Positions 34,709 to 42,741 of a DNA stretch of 64,000 bases are shown piece by piece. This stretch comes from Frateuria flava (lineage in GTDB: Bacteria > Pseudomonadota > Gammaproteobacteria > Xanthomonadales > Rhodanobacteraceae), in the NCBI RefSeq assembly GCF_017837635.1, contig NZ_JAGJRS010000022.1, positions 124,001-188,000 on the forward strand, read 5' to 3'. The first letter of the stretch is position 1, and the number at the start of each line of letters is the position of its first letter. The translations under genes and the position numbers were made by a program. The notes below the pieces were generated by a model. That model searched no databases, was not told where the DNA came from, and was given only the letters and a program-made list of their open reading frames with translations.

Positions 34709-35748
34709 TGGGGGCCCGCTTCGGGCGGCAGCAGGCGTTCGGGCCCGAAATGGCAGGCGAAGGTGGACCCCTGGCCCGGCGTGCTCTCCACGGTCAGGCG
34801 CCCCTGGTGCAGGTTGAGCACGTGCTTGACGATGGACAGCCCCAGCCCGGTGCCGCCGGTCTCGCGCGAGCGGCTGGAGGAAACGCGGTAGAAGCGCTCG
34901 GTCAGCCGCGCAAGATGGCTGGCCGGGATGCCGTAGCCGGTGTCGCGCACCGAATAGGTTGCGCCCCCGGTCGCACGGTGCCAGCCGATGGTGATGCGCC
35001 CGCCGCTGGGGGTGTAGCGCACCGCGTTGCTGACCAGGTTGGACAGCGCGCTGTGCAGGTCCTTGGGCGAACCGAGCAGGTCATAGTCGGCATCCGCTTC
35101 CAGCGTGATCTGGTGGCGGCCCTGGCTCAGCGCCTCGGCTTCCTTGCGCAGGGTGGCGAGCAGCGCGGCCATCGGTACGCGCTCGTCGACCACGTGGTCC
35201 TGGGTCTCCAGACGGGAGAGGGTCAGCAGGTCCTCCACGATCTGCCCCATGCGCTTGGACTGCGCGCGCATTTCCCCGAGCACCGGGGCGAGTTCGGGCA
35301 CGTCTTCGGGGTCCAGCAGTTCGAGGTAGCCGTGGATCACGGTGAGCGGGGTGCGCAGTTCGTGCGAGACGTTCGCCACGAAATCGCGGCGGATCTGTTC
35401 CAGCCGCGTCAGGGGGCTGATGTCGCGCCCCAGCAGCATTCGCTGGCGGCGGCCGAACGGCTGCACGGAAACGTCCAGATGGCCCTCGGCCCGGCCGGGC
35501 GCCGGCACGTCGTGCAGCGGCACCCGCGCTCCGGCGCGCAGCCAGGCGGCCAGGTCGGTGCCCTGCAGCCGGTCGGAGAGCAGCACGCCGCGCTCCTTGC
35601 CGCGGCGCAGGCCAAGCAGTGTCTCGGCGGCGCGGTTGAACCAGCGCACCCGCCATGCCTCGTCCAGCAGCACGATCGCATCAGGCAGGCTGTCGGCCGC
35701 GTCGCGCAGGTCGTGCAGGGTGATCGCGAGGCGGCGGGCGCGGGTCAT
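34705..35748 (-). CDS. phoR: Phosphate-regulon sensor histidine kinase PhoR, lacking the membrane segments
   Basis: 347 residues. PAS domain (about 10-110, LPDAIVLLDEAWRVRWFNRAAE), HisKA with phospho-His in FVANVSHELRTPLT, and HATPase with N box (LVSNAVRYTP), DTGYGIP and GTGLGLSIVKH. PhoR proteins are usually ~430 residues with one or two N-terminal transmembrane helices; here translation starts only ~20 residues before the PAS domain and no hydrophobic helix is seen. The ATG is 28 bases after the phoB stop, and the short upstream stretch in frame holds no other start. So the protein appears soluble unless anchored by partners (PstSCAB/PhoU). It phosphorylates PhoB when phosphate is scarce. 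Confidence 0.9.
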   Translation of the reverse strand: MTRARRLAITLHDLRDAADSLPDAIVLLDEAWRVRWFNRAAETLLGLRRGKERGVLLSDRLQGTDLAAWLRAGARVPLHDVPAPGRAEGHLDVSVQPFGRRQRMLLGRDISPLTRLEQIRRDFVANVSHELRTPLTVIHGYLELLDPEDVPELAPVLGEMRAQSKRMGQIVEDLLTLSRLETQDHVVDERVPMAALLATLRKEAEALSQGRHQITLEADADYDLLGSPKDLHSALSNLVSNAVRYTPSGGRITIGWHRATGGATYSVRDTGYGIPASHLARLTERFYRVSSSRSRETGGTGLGLSIVKHVLNLHQGRLTVESTPGQGSTFACHFGPERLLPPEAGPQ

Positions 35749-35776
35749 GCGTCGGCTCCGGGGTCGGGAAGAGGGC

Positions 35777-36466
35777 TCAGGCGCTGGCCGAAAAACGGTA
35801 GCCGGAACCGCGCACGGTCTGCACCATGCCGTCCAGTTGCCAGGGTTCGAGGGTCTTGCGCAGGCGGCGGATGTGCACGTCCACCGTGCGTTCTTCCACG
35901 TACACGCTGCCGCCCCAGACGTGGTCGAGCAACTGGGCGCGGGTGTAGACGCGCTCCGGATGGGTCATGAAGAAGTACAGCAGGCGGTATTCGGTGGGGC
36001 CGATCGGCACCGGCTCCTCGCCGGCAAAGACGCGATGCGCCGGGCCGTCGATGCGCAGGCCACCCAGCTCCACCATCCCGGTGCCGTCGTCGCCCTGGCT
36101 GCGGCGCAGCACCGCCTTGATGCGGGCGATCAGCTCGCGGGTGGAGAAGGGCTTGACCACGTAGTCGTCGACGCCCGCTTCCAGCCCGTTGACCCGGTCC
36201 ATCTCCTCGCCGCGCGCGGTGAGCATGATGATCGGGATCTCGCGGCTGAGCTCTTCCTTGCGCAGCCGCCGCGCCAGTTCCAGTCCGCTGGTACCCGGCA
36301 GCATCCAGTCCAGCAGGATCAGGTCGGGCACCTGTTCGGCGATGGCGATCTGCGCCGCGCGGGCATCGGCCGCCTGCATGGCCTCCATGCCGGCCTTGTG
36401 CAGGGCGAAGGTGACCATGTCGCGGATGGAGGCTTCGTCTTCGATGATGAGGATGCGCTTGTGCAC
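35777..36466 (-). CDS. phoB: Phosphate-regulon response regulator PhoB
   Basis: 229 residues, the exact usual length, from a GTG at 36466 ([11 protein letters not shown]). Receiver domain with acidic pair ED near 9-10, phospho-Asp in [10 protein letters not shown], Thr in IMLTARG and Lys in VVKPFS; OmpR-type winged-helix C-terminus ([15 protein letters not shown], then [13 protein letters not shown] and VRGSGYRFS). It activates phosphate-starvation genes by binding PHO boxes. It is first in the phoB-phoR-ppk1-ppx block, with a PHO-box-like sequence about 46 bases upstream that suggests autoregulation. Confidence 0.96.
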   Translation of the reverse strand: MHKRILIIEDEASIRDMVTFALHKAGMEAMQAADARAAQIAIAEQVPDLILLDWMLPGTSGLELARRLRKEELSREIPIIMLTARGEEMDRVNGLEAGVDDYVVKPFSTRELIARIKAVLRRSQGDDGTGMVELGGLRIDGPAHRVFAGEEPVPIGPTEYRLLYFFMTHPERVYTRAQLLDHVWGGSVYVEERTVDVHIRRLRKTLEPWQLDGMVQTVRGSGYRFSASA

Positions 36467-36511
36467 GCGGATTGCGCCTGGCCTGTGACGGGCGTATTGC
36501 AATGGGGGAAT

Positions 36512-36529
36512 GTTACGTGGGGATGACAC
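36512..36529 (-). promoter_or_regulatory. Candidate PHO box upstream of phoB
   Basis: On the - strand the sequence reads GTGTCAT-CCCC-ACGTAAC. The first heptamer matches the CTGTCAT half-site at 6 of 7 positions and the second at 4 of 7, with the normal 4-base spacer (11-bp repeat period). It lies about 46 bases before the phoB GTG. The position fits autoactivation; the weak second half keeps confidence moderate. Confidence 0.4.
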
Positions 36530-36633
36530 CGGGCGGGCGAAGTGGTTTTCCCGTTGGTGTGCGGCAGCGCGGGAGGCAGGGGAGACAACCCCCAGGGTTT
36601 TCGGCCAGGCGCGCTCCCATTCGACTGTCGGCA

Positions 36634-36659
36634 CCTTCCTCCGCATGCGCGGGGAAAGG
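36634..36659. repeat. Intergenic GC dyad with CTGTCGGCACCTTCC flank
   Basis: CCTTCCTCCGC-ATGC-GCGGGGAAAGG with one bulged A. It shares the left flank CTGTCGGCA and right flank CTCGG with the element at 42102-42126, showing these are copies of one dispersed repeat. It lies between the phoB upstream region and the M48 protease stop. Confidence 0.65.
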
Positions 36660-36718
36660 CTCGGGACTGGGGACCTCGTGCAGGGTTCGGGAAGGTGACC
36701 GTGGTGAAGCGCCCGGGA

Positions 36719-38335
36719 TTACTGGCTCCGCCCGTCCGGGTTGTCCACCGTCTGCACCTTGCGCTTGCGCAGCTCCAGCACCAGCGGCGTCAGGTCGGCG
36801 ATGCGCGCCTGGATGCGCGCGCGGGCGTAGTAGTCCAGGTCGTCGCGCTTGAGCAGTCGCTTGAGCTGCTCCATGGCATCGAACGGGCGGCCGGAGAGGT
36901 AGCTGGCGTCCGAATAGGCCTCGCCGGCGCGCACGCCGTCGCCGGCCTTGTCGCTGGCGCGGGCGTAGCTGCGGTAGATGTCCGGTTCGTCGGCGTTGTC
37001 CAGCAGCGGGCGCAGCAGGGAAGCCGCGAGCGTCGCCTGTGCGGTGTCGCCGCCGGCGGTCAGCGCCTTGGCGTAGGCCAGCGCCACCGCGCGGTTGCGC
37101 GGGGAGCGGGCGTTGAGCCGGGCGTAGCGCGCCAGCGCGGCGGCACGCTGGCCGTCCTGCCATTGCGCGTCGGCCATCGCCAGGTCGAGGATCAGGTTGT
37201 CCGGGTGGGCGGCGAGCAGCGGCTTGAGCTGCGCGATCGCCTGCGCGCCGGCACCGCTGCGGGTCAACGCCAGCGCGTAGCCATAGCGGTTGGCGGGGCT
37301 GTCGAAGCCGGCCGTACCGAAGCTGGCGTCGTAGTAGTGGACCAGCTTGGACGCGTCGCCGGCCAGCACGCGGGTGCGCTCGCGCATCAACGCGTACGTA
37401 TCCAGCCCGTCCTTCGCGGGGGCGGCGGCGAGCAGCGCGGTCGGGTCCTTCACGTAGGCGATCGGCGCGGTGGTCTTCTCCCAGTCGCCGCGCACCAGCG
37501 TGGTGCCGCTCGGGCGCTGCTTCTGCGCGGCCAGCAGCGCGCCGGCGCGCGACTTGGCGTCGCTGATGCGCGCCAGCGTCACCGGGTGGGTCTGCAGCAG
37601 CGCCGGTACGTCGGTGCCGCCGGCGCCGGCACGCAGGGTGTCCTGCATGCGCTCGAAGAAGCTGGCCATGGCGCGCGGGTCGAAGCCGGCGTTGGCGAGC
37701 GTCTGGATACCCACGCGGTCGGCTTCGATCTCGTCCTTGCGGGTGAAGTTGATCGAGCGCTGGGCGATCAGGCCCTGGCCCGCGGCCAGCACCGCCATCG
37801 GCGAGTCGCCACTGTGCGAGCCGGCGCCCGCGGCGACCGCGCCGAGCAGCACCAGTGCCATCAGCGGCGCGTCCTTCTTCGAATCCTCGAACGCGCGCTG
37901 CAGGTGGTTCTGCGTTATGTGGCCGATCTCGTGGGCGATCACGCCGGCCAGCTCGCTTTCGCTGCGGGTGATGGCGATCAGGCCGGCATTGACCGCGATG
38001 TAGCCGCCCGGCGCGGCGAACGCGTTGATCTCCTCGTCCTTGACCGCGAAGAACGTGAAGTGGTCTTTCGGACGGTCGCTGCTGGCCACCAGGCGGTAGC
38101 CCAGGTCGTTGAGGTAGTCGTCCAGCAACGGGTCTTCGACCACCATGTCCAGCGAGCGCATCTCGCGCAGCATCGCGGCGCCGTAGTCCTGGGCATCCTG
38201 CGGCGAAATCAGCGCGTCGGCCGAGCTGCCCAGGTCGGGCAGCCGGATGTCCTCCTGCGCGCCCGCGCCAACGGCGAGGCAGGCGGTGACCAGCGCAGTG
38301 AGCAGGCGGGGGGCGAGTCGTGGTGCCATGGCCAT
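36719..38335 (-). CDS. Exported M48-family metalloprotease with TPR tail (BepA/YfgC-like)
   Basis: 538 residues from the ATG at 38335 (a second ATG two codons later is equally possible); a signal peptide ends at VGAGAQ. The M48 zinc site HEIGH is followed by ITQNH, and the third ligand Glu lies in FTRKDEIEADRVG. The C-terminal half is helical and TPR-like (VHYYDASFG, then LARYARLNARSPRNRAVALAYA). The family member BepA works in the periplasm on outer-membrane protein assembly, degrading stalled LptD. It is encoded alone and divergent from grxC, 126 bases between starts, so both promoters lie in 38336-38461. Confidence 0.9.
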   Translation of the reverse strand: MAMAPRLAPRLLTALVTACLAVGAGAQEDIRLPDLGSSADALISPQDAQDYGAAMLREMRSLDMVVEDPLLDDYLNDLGYRLVASSDRPKDHFTFFAVKDEEINAFAAPGGYIAVNAGLIAITRSESELAGVIAHEIGHITQNHLQRAFEDSKKDAPLMALVLLGAVAAGAGSHSGDSPMAVLAAGQGLIAQRSINFTRKDEIEADRVGIQTLANAGFDPRAMASFFERMQDTLRAGAGGTDVPALLQTHPVTLARISDAKSRAGALLAAQKQRPSGTTLVRGDWEKTTAPIAYVKDPTALLAAAPAKDGLDTYALMRERTRVLAGDASKLVHYYDASFGTAGFDSPANRYGYALALTRSGAGAQAIAQLKPLLAAHPDNLILDLAMADAQWQDGQRAAALARYARLNARSPRNRAVALAYAKALTAGGDTAQATLAASLLRPLLDNADEPDIYRSYARASDKAGDGVRAGEAYSDASYLSGRPFDAMEQLKRLLKRDDLDYYARARIQARIADLTPLVLELRKRKVQTVDNPDGRSQ

Positions 38336-38461
38336 AGGTGGGCGACAATACATCAGTACAGACCGCCGGTAGCGGCGTCGGTTCATCGTCCGTTGCTTGC
38401 AAATGGACGGGCTGGACCTCATCTAGAGGGCCGGTTCCACAGTTCCCCCGGAGCGTTAGTC

Positions 38462-38725
38462 ATGCCCAAGATCGAGGTCTACTCCACCGCCGTGTGTCCC
38501 TACTGCGTGGCCGCCAAGAACCTGCTCAAGTCCAAGGGGCTGGAGTGGAACGAAGTACGCGTGGACGCCGACCCGGCGCAGCGCGAGCTGATGCTCCAGC
38601 GCAGCGGCGGCCGCCGCACGGTGCCGCAGATCTTCATCAACGACCAGCACGTGGGCGGCTACGACGACCTGGTTTCCGCCGACCGCAGCGGCAAGCTCAA
38701 GCAACTGCTGGGCGAGGCCGCATGA
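38462..38725 (+). CDS. grxC: Glutaredoxin 3
   Basis: 87 residues with the dithiol active site CPYC at 12-15, the TVP cis-proline loop (RRTVPQIFIN) and GGYDDL glutathione-binding motif. It reduces disulfides and mixed glutathione disulfides using glutathione. The stop overlaps the start of a CMD-domain gene by four bases (ATGA), so the two are co-translated; this suggests the glutaredoxin may recharge that CxxC protein. Confidence 0.95.
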   Translation: MPKIEVYSTAVCPYCVAAKNLLKSKGLEWNEVRVDADPAQRELMLQRSGGRRTVPQIFINDQHVGGYDDLVSADRSGKLKQLLGEAA

Positions 38726-39117
38726 GCGACGCCGACAACAGCAAGGACCGCGTGGCGGAATTCACCGCGTTCCGCCAGCGCATGAACGAGCGCATCCTGT
38801 CCGAGGACAACCAGGTCGTGCGGCGCTTCTTCGCGCTGGACACGCAGACCTACAAGCCGGGCGCGCTCGACGTGAAGACCAAGGAGCTGCTCGGCCTGGT
38901 CGCCTCGATGGTGCTGCGCTGCGACGACTGCATCAGCTACCACGTGGCGCAGTGCAAGGAGGCCGGCGTCACCCGCGAGGAGTTCTTCGAAACCTTCAGC
39001 GTCGGCCTGGTGGTGGGCGGCTCCATCGTGATCCCACACCTGCGCCGCGCGGTCGACTTCCTCGACCGGCTGGAGGGCGGCGAGGCCGAAGGCGCCTCTT
39101 GCGCCGACCACGCGTAG
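38722..39117 (+). CDS. Carboxymuconolactone decarboxylase-domain protein, AhpD-like with CxxC
   Basis: 131 residues, one all-helical CMD domain. The motif MVLRCDDCISYHV (CxxC then H) is the redox signature of AhpD-type alkylhydroperoxidase relatives rather than the decarboxylase, and VGGSIVIPHLRRA completes the family pattern. Likely a thiol peroxidase or disulfide carrier. Translationally coupled to glutaredoxin 3. A further Cys near the C-terminus (GASCADHA) is unusual. Substrate unknown. Confidence 0.82.
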   Translation: MSDADNSKDRVAEFTAFRQRMNERILSEDNQVVRRFFALDTQTYKPGALDVKTKELLGLVASMVLRCDDCISYHVAQCKEAGVTREEFFETFSVGLVVGGSIVIPHLRRAVDFLDRLEGGEAEGASCADHA

Positions 39118-39162
39118 CGTGAACCCCTAGGGCTGCTCACCTATCCGACGGCTCGCGTTTGC

Positions 39163-39214
39163 AGGAGCGCCCTTGGGCGCGACCGCCATCCGGGTTGCGC
39201 CCAAGGGCGCTCCT
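39163..39214. repeat. Perfect REP inverted pair (18-bp arms)
   Basis: AGGAGCGCCCTTGGGCGC (39163-39180) and its exact inverse GCGCCCAAGGGCGCTCCT (39197-39214), with a 16-bp spacer. Lies in the 305-bp gap between the grxC-CMD operon and the isocitrate dehydrogenase gene. The rest of this gap holds no gene; the dehydrogenase promoter is expected in 39250-39400, but no clear boxes were identified. Confidence 0.85.
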
Positions 39215-39422
39215 ACGGACGACCTGCAGGCAGCGGCTGGCGATAGCCGCTGCCCGCCCATCGGCCGTGCAGTGCGATGAACCGCAACGCTCCATGCGAG
39301 GATTTGCAACGCCCTGGCGGGCCCCGCCTGCTGCCGGCACGGGGCCGCATCGGCGATAATGGGGCTCTTTGCCGCGCGCATGCCCAGCCGCGCGGCCGCG
39401 ATCAGTCCCCAAGGAGTTCCCC

Positions 39423-40436
39423 ATGAGCAAAACCATCGCCGTCATCCCGGGCGACGGCATCGGTCCGGAAATCATGACCGCCACCCTGCGCGTGCTCGAG
39501 GCGCTGGACTGCGGCCTGACCTACGACTTCGTCGACGCCGGCATGGTGGCGCTGGAGAAGCACGGCGACCTCTTGCCCAAGCCCACGCTGGACAAGATCG
39601 CCGAGCACAAGGTTGCGTTGAAGGGCCCGCTCACCACCCCGATCGGCGGCGGTTTCACCTCGATCAACGTGACCCTGCGCCGCCATTTCGACCTGTACGC
39701 CAACGTGCGTCCGGCGACCAGCTTCCCGGGCACCAAGGCGCGCTACGAGAACATCGACATCATCACGGTGCGCGAGAACACCGAGGGCGCCTACCTGGCC
39801 GAAGGCCAGAGCGTATCCGAGGACGGCGAGATCGCCACCTCGATGATCCGCGTGACGCGCAAGGGCTGCGCCCGCATCGTGCGCTACGCCTTCGAGATGG
39901 CCGTCAAGAAGGGCCGCAAGAAGGTCACGGCGGTGCACAAGGCGAACATCATCAAGACCGCCTCGGGCATGTTCCTCAACGTGGCGCGCGAGATCGCCAA
40001 GGAATACCCGCAGATCGAGTTCAACGAGATGATCGTGGACAACACCTGCATGCAGCTGGTGATGCGCCCCGAGCAGTTCGACGTAATCGTGACCACCAAC
40101 CTGTTCGGCGACATCCTCTCGGACCTGTGCGCTGGCCTGGTCGGCGGTCTGGGTCTGGCCCCGGGCGACAACATCGGCGAGCACGCGGCGATCTTCGAGG
40201 CGGTCCATGGCTCGGCGCCGGACATCGCCGGCAAGGGCATCGCCAACCCCTGCGCGCTGCTGCTGGCCGCGGCCGACATGCTCGACCACTTAGGGATGGT
40301 CGACAAGGGCACCCGCCTGCGCAGCGCCATCCGCGAGACCATGGTCAACGACCATGACCACGTCACGCCGGACCTGGGTGGCAAGGGCAACACCGCCAGC
40401 TTCGGCGAAGCGATCTCCCGCCGCCTGGCTGGCTGA
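39423..40436 (+). CDS. Isocitrate dehydrogenase, NAD-type short form
   Basis: 337 residues, start supported by AAGGAG at 39411-39416. Isocitrate/isopropylmalate dehydrogenase family: IPGDGIGPE near 8, the substrate loop SINVTLRRHFDLYANVRP in pieces, YLAEGQS, VHKANIIK with catalytic Lys, DNTCMQLV, NLFGDILSDL and HGSAPDIAGK. The Ser-Ile-Asn-x-x-L-R-R substrate motif separates it from LeuB. It resembles the short NAD-dependent isocitrate dehydrogenases of xanthomonads, related to the mitochondrial IDH3. It converts isocitrate to 2-oxoglutarate in the TCA cycle. NAD preference is inferred from subfamily. Confidence 0.9.
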   Translation: MSKTIAVIPGDGIGPEIMTATLRVLEALDCGLTYDFVDAGMVALEKHGDLLPKPTLDKIAEHKVALKGPLTTPIGGGFTSINVTLRRHFDLYANVRPATSFPGTKARYENIDIITVRENTEGAYLAEGQSVSEDGEIATSMIRVTRKGCARIVRYAFEMAVKKGRKKVTAVHKANIIKTASGMFLNVAREIAKEYPQIEFNEMIVDNTCMQLVMRPEQFDVIVTTNLFGDILSDLCAGLVGGLGLAPGDNIGEHAAIFEAVHGSAPDIAGKGIANPCALLLAAADMLDHLGMVDKGTRLRSAIRETMVNDHDHVTPDLGGKGNTASFGEAISRRLAG

Positions 40437-40503
40437 ATCACCGTCATGATGGCGGGTGGTGCGTGGACGGCAGCGCCACGCCCGTGATGCTCTGATCTTT
40501 CCA

Positions 40504-40553
40504 GCGCTTCGGCACGCGCCGAAGCGCCGGCCGCTTGCAGGCGTTGCAAGCGG
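40504..40553. repeat. Two tandem perfect hairpins between icd-like gene and DUF2254 gene
   Basis: First GCGCTTCGGC-ACGC-GCCGAAGCGC (40504-40527, 10-bp arms), then CCGCTTGCA-GGCGT-TGCAAGCGG (40531-40553, 9-bp arms). No T tract follows, so intrinsic termination is not assured. They end 24 bases before the DUF2254 ATG and could also sit in its leader. Confidence 0.75.
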
Positions 40554-40577
40554 AGCCGAGACCATGGAGCTCACCGC

Positions 40578-42011
40578 ATGACAGATCCCCAACGCCTTGC
40601 CTGCGAGGGCGACAGCCGGCTGAAGAGATCCTGGGAAACCGTCCGCCGCGCGTTCGTCGAATTCCTGGGCCTGCCAAGCCTGCTCATCGTCGGCTTCCTG
40701 CTGCTGGCGGCGGGCACCTCGGCGCTCGATTCGGCGCGCATCGGATGGCTGGAGCCGGTGCGCACCACCATCCGCGTGGTGCTGTTCCGCGACGCGGAGG
40801 CCACCAGTTCGCTGCTTTCGACCATTGCCGGCAGCATCATCACGGTCACCTCGATCACCTTCTCGCTGCTGTTGCTGGCCGTACAGCAGGCGGCCGGTGC
40901 GCTCACGCCGGTGGTCTACGACCAGTTCCTGCGGCGCCGCTTGAATCAGCTCTACTTCGGGTTTTTCGTCGGGCTGGCGGTCTACATGCTGTTGATCCTT
41001 GCTACCGTCAACCGGCCGTACAACCCGGTGTTCGGCGCGACCGCGGCGCTGGTGCTCACCTTCGTGGCGATGTCGCTGATCATCGTGCTGCTCTACACCA
41101 CCATCAACCAGATGCGCCCGGTGGTGGTGATCGAGACCATCCACGATCACATCCTGCGCGCCCGCAGGACCCAGCAGGAGTTCCTGCGGCGCACCCGGCC
41201 CGAGGCGTCCGCTACGGCATCGTTATCCACGCCCGTGCGCGCCGCCGGGCACGGTTACGTGGTGCGGGTGGACCTGGACGCGATGGCGGCGGCGCTGGCC
41301 AGGACGCCCGGCGCCGAGGTTGTCCTGGCGATCGCCATTGGGCACTACGTCGCCTTCGAGGACATGCTGGCGACCATCCGCACGCCCACCGAGCACGCGC
41401 CGGCGAGCCTGGTCGACGCCGTGCGCAATGCGATCCGGCTTGAACAGCAGCGCGACCTGGACGGTGACCCGGCCTACGGGATCGACCAGCTGGCGGTGAT
41501 CGGCTGGACCTCGGTATCGACCGCCAAGTCCAACCCGGCGCCTGGCCGGATGGTGCTGCACACCCTGCGCGATCTGATGGCGCGATGGTCGGCCGAAACG
41601 GAAGCGACGACCGAGACGCCGGATCGGCGTGCGTCGCAGGTGCCGGTCGTCTACGAAGACAATGTGTTCGCCAAACTGCTGGACACGTTCGAGATACTGG
41701 CTGTAGTCGGCTCCGAATCGATGCAGCCGCAGACGATGGCTTCGTTCGTGCGAACTTTCGTGCTGATGTTCGGCCGCTTGCCGCCGGGCCAGCAGCCGCG
41801 GGCGCAAAGGCTTATCCGCAGCAGCCTGTCGGCGCTGGGCGAGCACGTGCTGACGGTGGAGCTCGACAGCGCATTGACCGATCTGGCCGAGGCGCTCGAC
41901 CTGGCCCACCATCGCGACCTTGCCGCCGAAGTGCGCGCCGCGCACCAGGCCATGGCCACCTCGCTGGGCAAGCTCGGCTCGCGCGCGACGCGCGCCTCCG
42001 CCGCGGGGTGA
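40578..42011 (+). CDS. DUF2254-family predicted membrane protein
   Basis: 477 residues. Four transmembrane helices in the first ~185 residues (LPSLLIVGFLLLAAG, SIITVTSITFSLLLLAV, FFVGLAVYMLLILA, LVLTFVAMSLIIVLLY) followed by a large cytoplasmic part. The segment TVTSITFSLLLLAVQQAAGALTP in sections is the DUF2254 signature. The family function is unknown. Single gene; a GC dyad 91 bases after its stop is a possible terminator. Confidence 0.85.
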   Translation: MTDPQRLACEGDSRLKRSWETVRRAFVEFLGLPSLLIVGFLLLAAGTSALDSARIGWLEPVRTTIRVVLFRDAEATSSLLSTIAGSIITVTSITFSLLLLAVQQAAGALTPVVYDQFLRRRLNQLYFGFFVGLAVYMLLILATVNRPYNPVFGATAALVLTFVAMSLIIVLLYTTINQMRPVVVIETIHDHILRARRTQQEFLRRTRPEASATASLSTPVRAAGHGYVVRVDLDAMAAALARTPGAEVVLAIAIGHYVAFEDMLATIRTPTEHAPASLVDAVRNAIRLEQQRDLDGDPAYGIDQLAVIGWTSVSTAKSNPAPGRMVLHTLRDLMARWSAETEATTETPDRRASQVPVVYEDNVFAKLLDTFEILAVVGSESMQPQTMASFVRTFVLMFGRLPPGQQPRAQRLIRSSLSALGEHVLTVELDSALTDLAEALDLAHHRDLAAEVRAAHQAMATSLGKLGSRATRASAAG

Positions 42012-42101
42012 TCGCTGAGGGCATCGCGCGGCCGCCGCGTTGTTCCTGTTCACGCGAACGTCGGGTCGCTGGCTCCGGTGGCCCCCATCCGGCTGTCGGC
42101 A

Positions 42102-42126
42102 CCTTCCCCCGCGGGGCGGGGGAAGG
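42102..42126. repeat. GC-rich dyad downstream of the DUF2254 gene
   Basis: Arms CCTTCCCCC and GGGGGAAGG with loop GCGGGGC; flanks CTGTCGGCA and CTCGG match the copy at 36634. It lies in the 230-bp gap between two converging genes and may serve as a bidirectional terminator. Confidence 0.65.
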
Positions 42127-42241
42127 CTCGGAAGAGAGCCGGCGCCCGGTTCAGGTGGCGGTGCGGATTCCGGTTGGTAGAGCGGGGCGCCTGCGGGTGA
42201 GACTTCCTTTCGGACGGGGGGAGGCCGCAGGCGCGATGGGC

Positions 42242-42700
42242 TCAGTGCGTCCCCGGCTGGTAGTTCCCGCCGATCGTGCGGGCCGCGACGTTGATGCGGT
42301 TCCAGCTGTTGATGGTGACCACCAGCAGGGTCAGGTCGACCAGCGATGCCTCGTCGAACTGCTGGCGAGCCTGCTCGTAGAGGGCATCTGAGACCGCGTC
42401 GTGCGAGACGAGCTCGGTCAGTTCCTCGGCCCAGGCAAGGGCGATGCGCTCGCGCTCGCTGAACAGGGTGGTCTCGCGCCAGGCGGGCAGCACGTACAGG
42501 CGCTGCTCGGTTTCCCCGGCGGCGCGGGCGTCCTTGCTGTGCATGTCCAGGCAGTAGGCGCAGCCGTTGATCTGCGAGACGCGCATGAGCACCAGGTCGA
42601 TCAGGCGCGGCTCCAGGCGGCCGGCGTCGTGGACCTGCTTGCCGAGCTCGACCAGCGGCATCATCGACTTGTAGTGGCGTTGGATGGCGAAACGGGACAT
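42242..42700 (-). CDS. AhpD/CMD-family alkylhydroperoxidase-like protein, partner of the ECF41 sigma factor
   Basis: 152 residues from the ATG at 42700 after an AAGGAG site. CMD domain with the redox motif SQINGCAYCLDMHSKDA (CxxC then H), the AhpD signature. The C-terminal part LLVVTINSWNRINVAAR is also typical. Probable peroxide or disulfide chemistry; the substrate is unknown. It lies 41 bases downstream of the ECF41-type sigma gene on the same strand; CMD, oxidoreductase and epimerase genes are the recognised targets of ECF41 factors. Confidence 0.88.
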   Translation of the reverse strand: MSRFAIQRHYKSMMPLVELGKQVHDAGRLEPRLIDLVLMRVSQINGCAYCLDMHSKDARAAGETEQRLYVLPAWRETTLFSERERIALAWAEELTELVSHDAVSDALYEQARQQFDEASLVDLTLLVVTINSWNRINVAARTIGGNYQPGTH

Positions 42701-42741
42701 GGGAGGCTCCTTGGCTTGGAAGGCGGCCCGACATGGGCCGT

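Noticed and set aside
39163-39214. CRISPR array or attachment site
   Set aside because: Repeats occur as single inverted pairs scattered between genes, with no regular spacers, cas genes or integrase. They fit REP elements.
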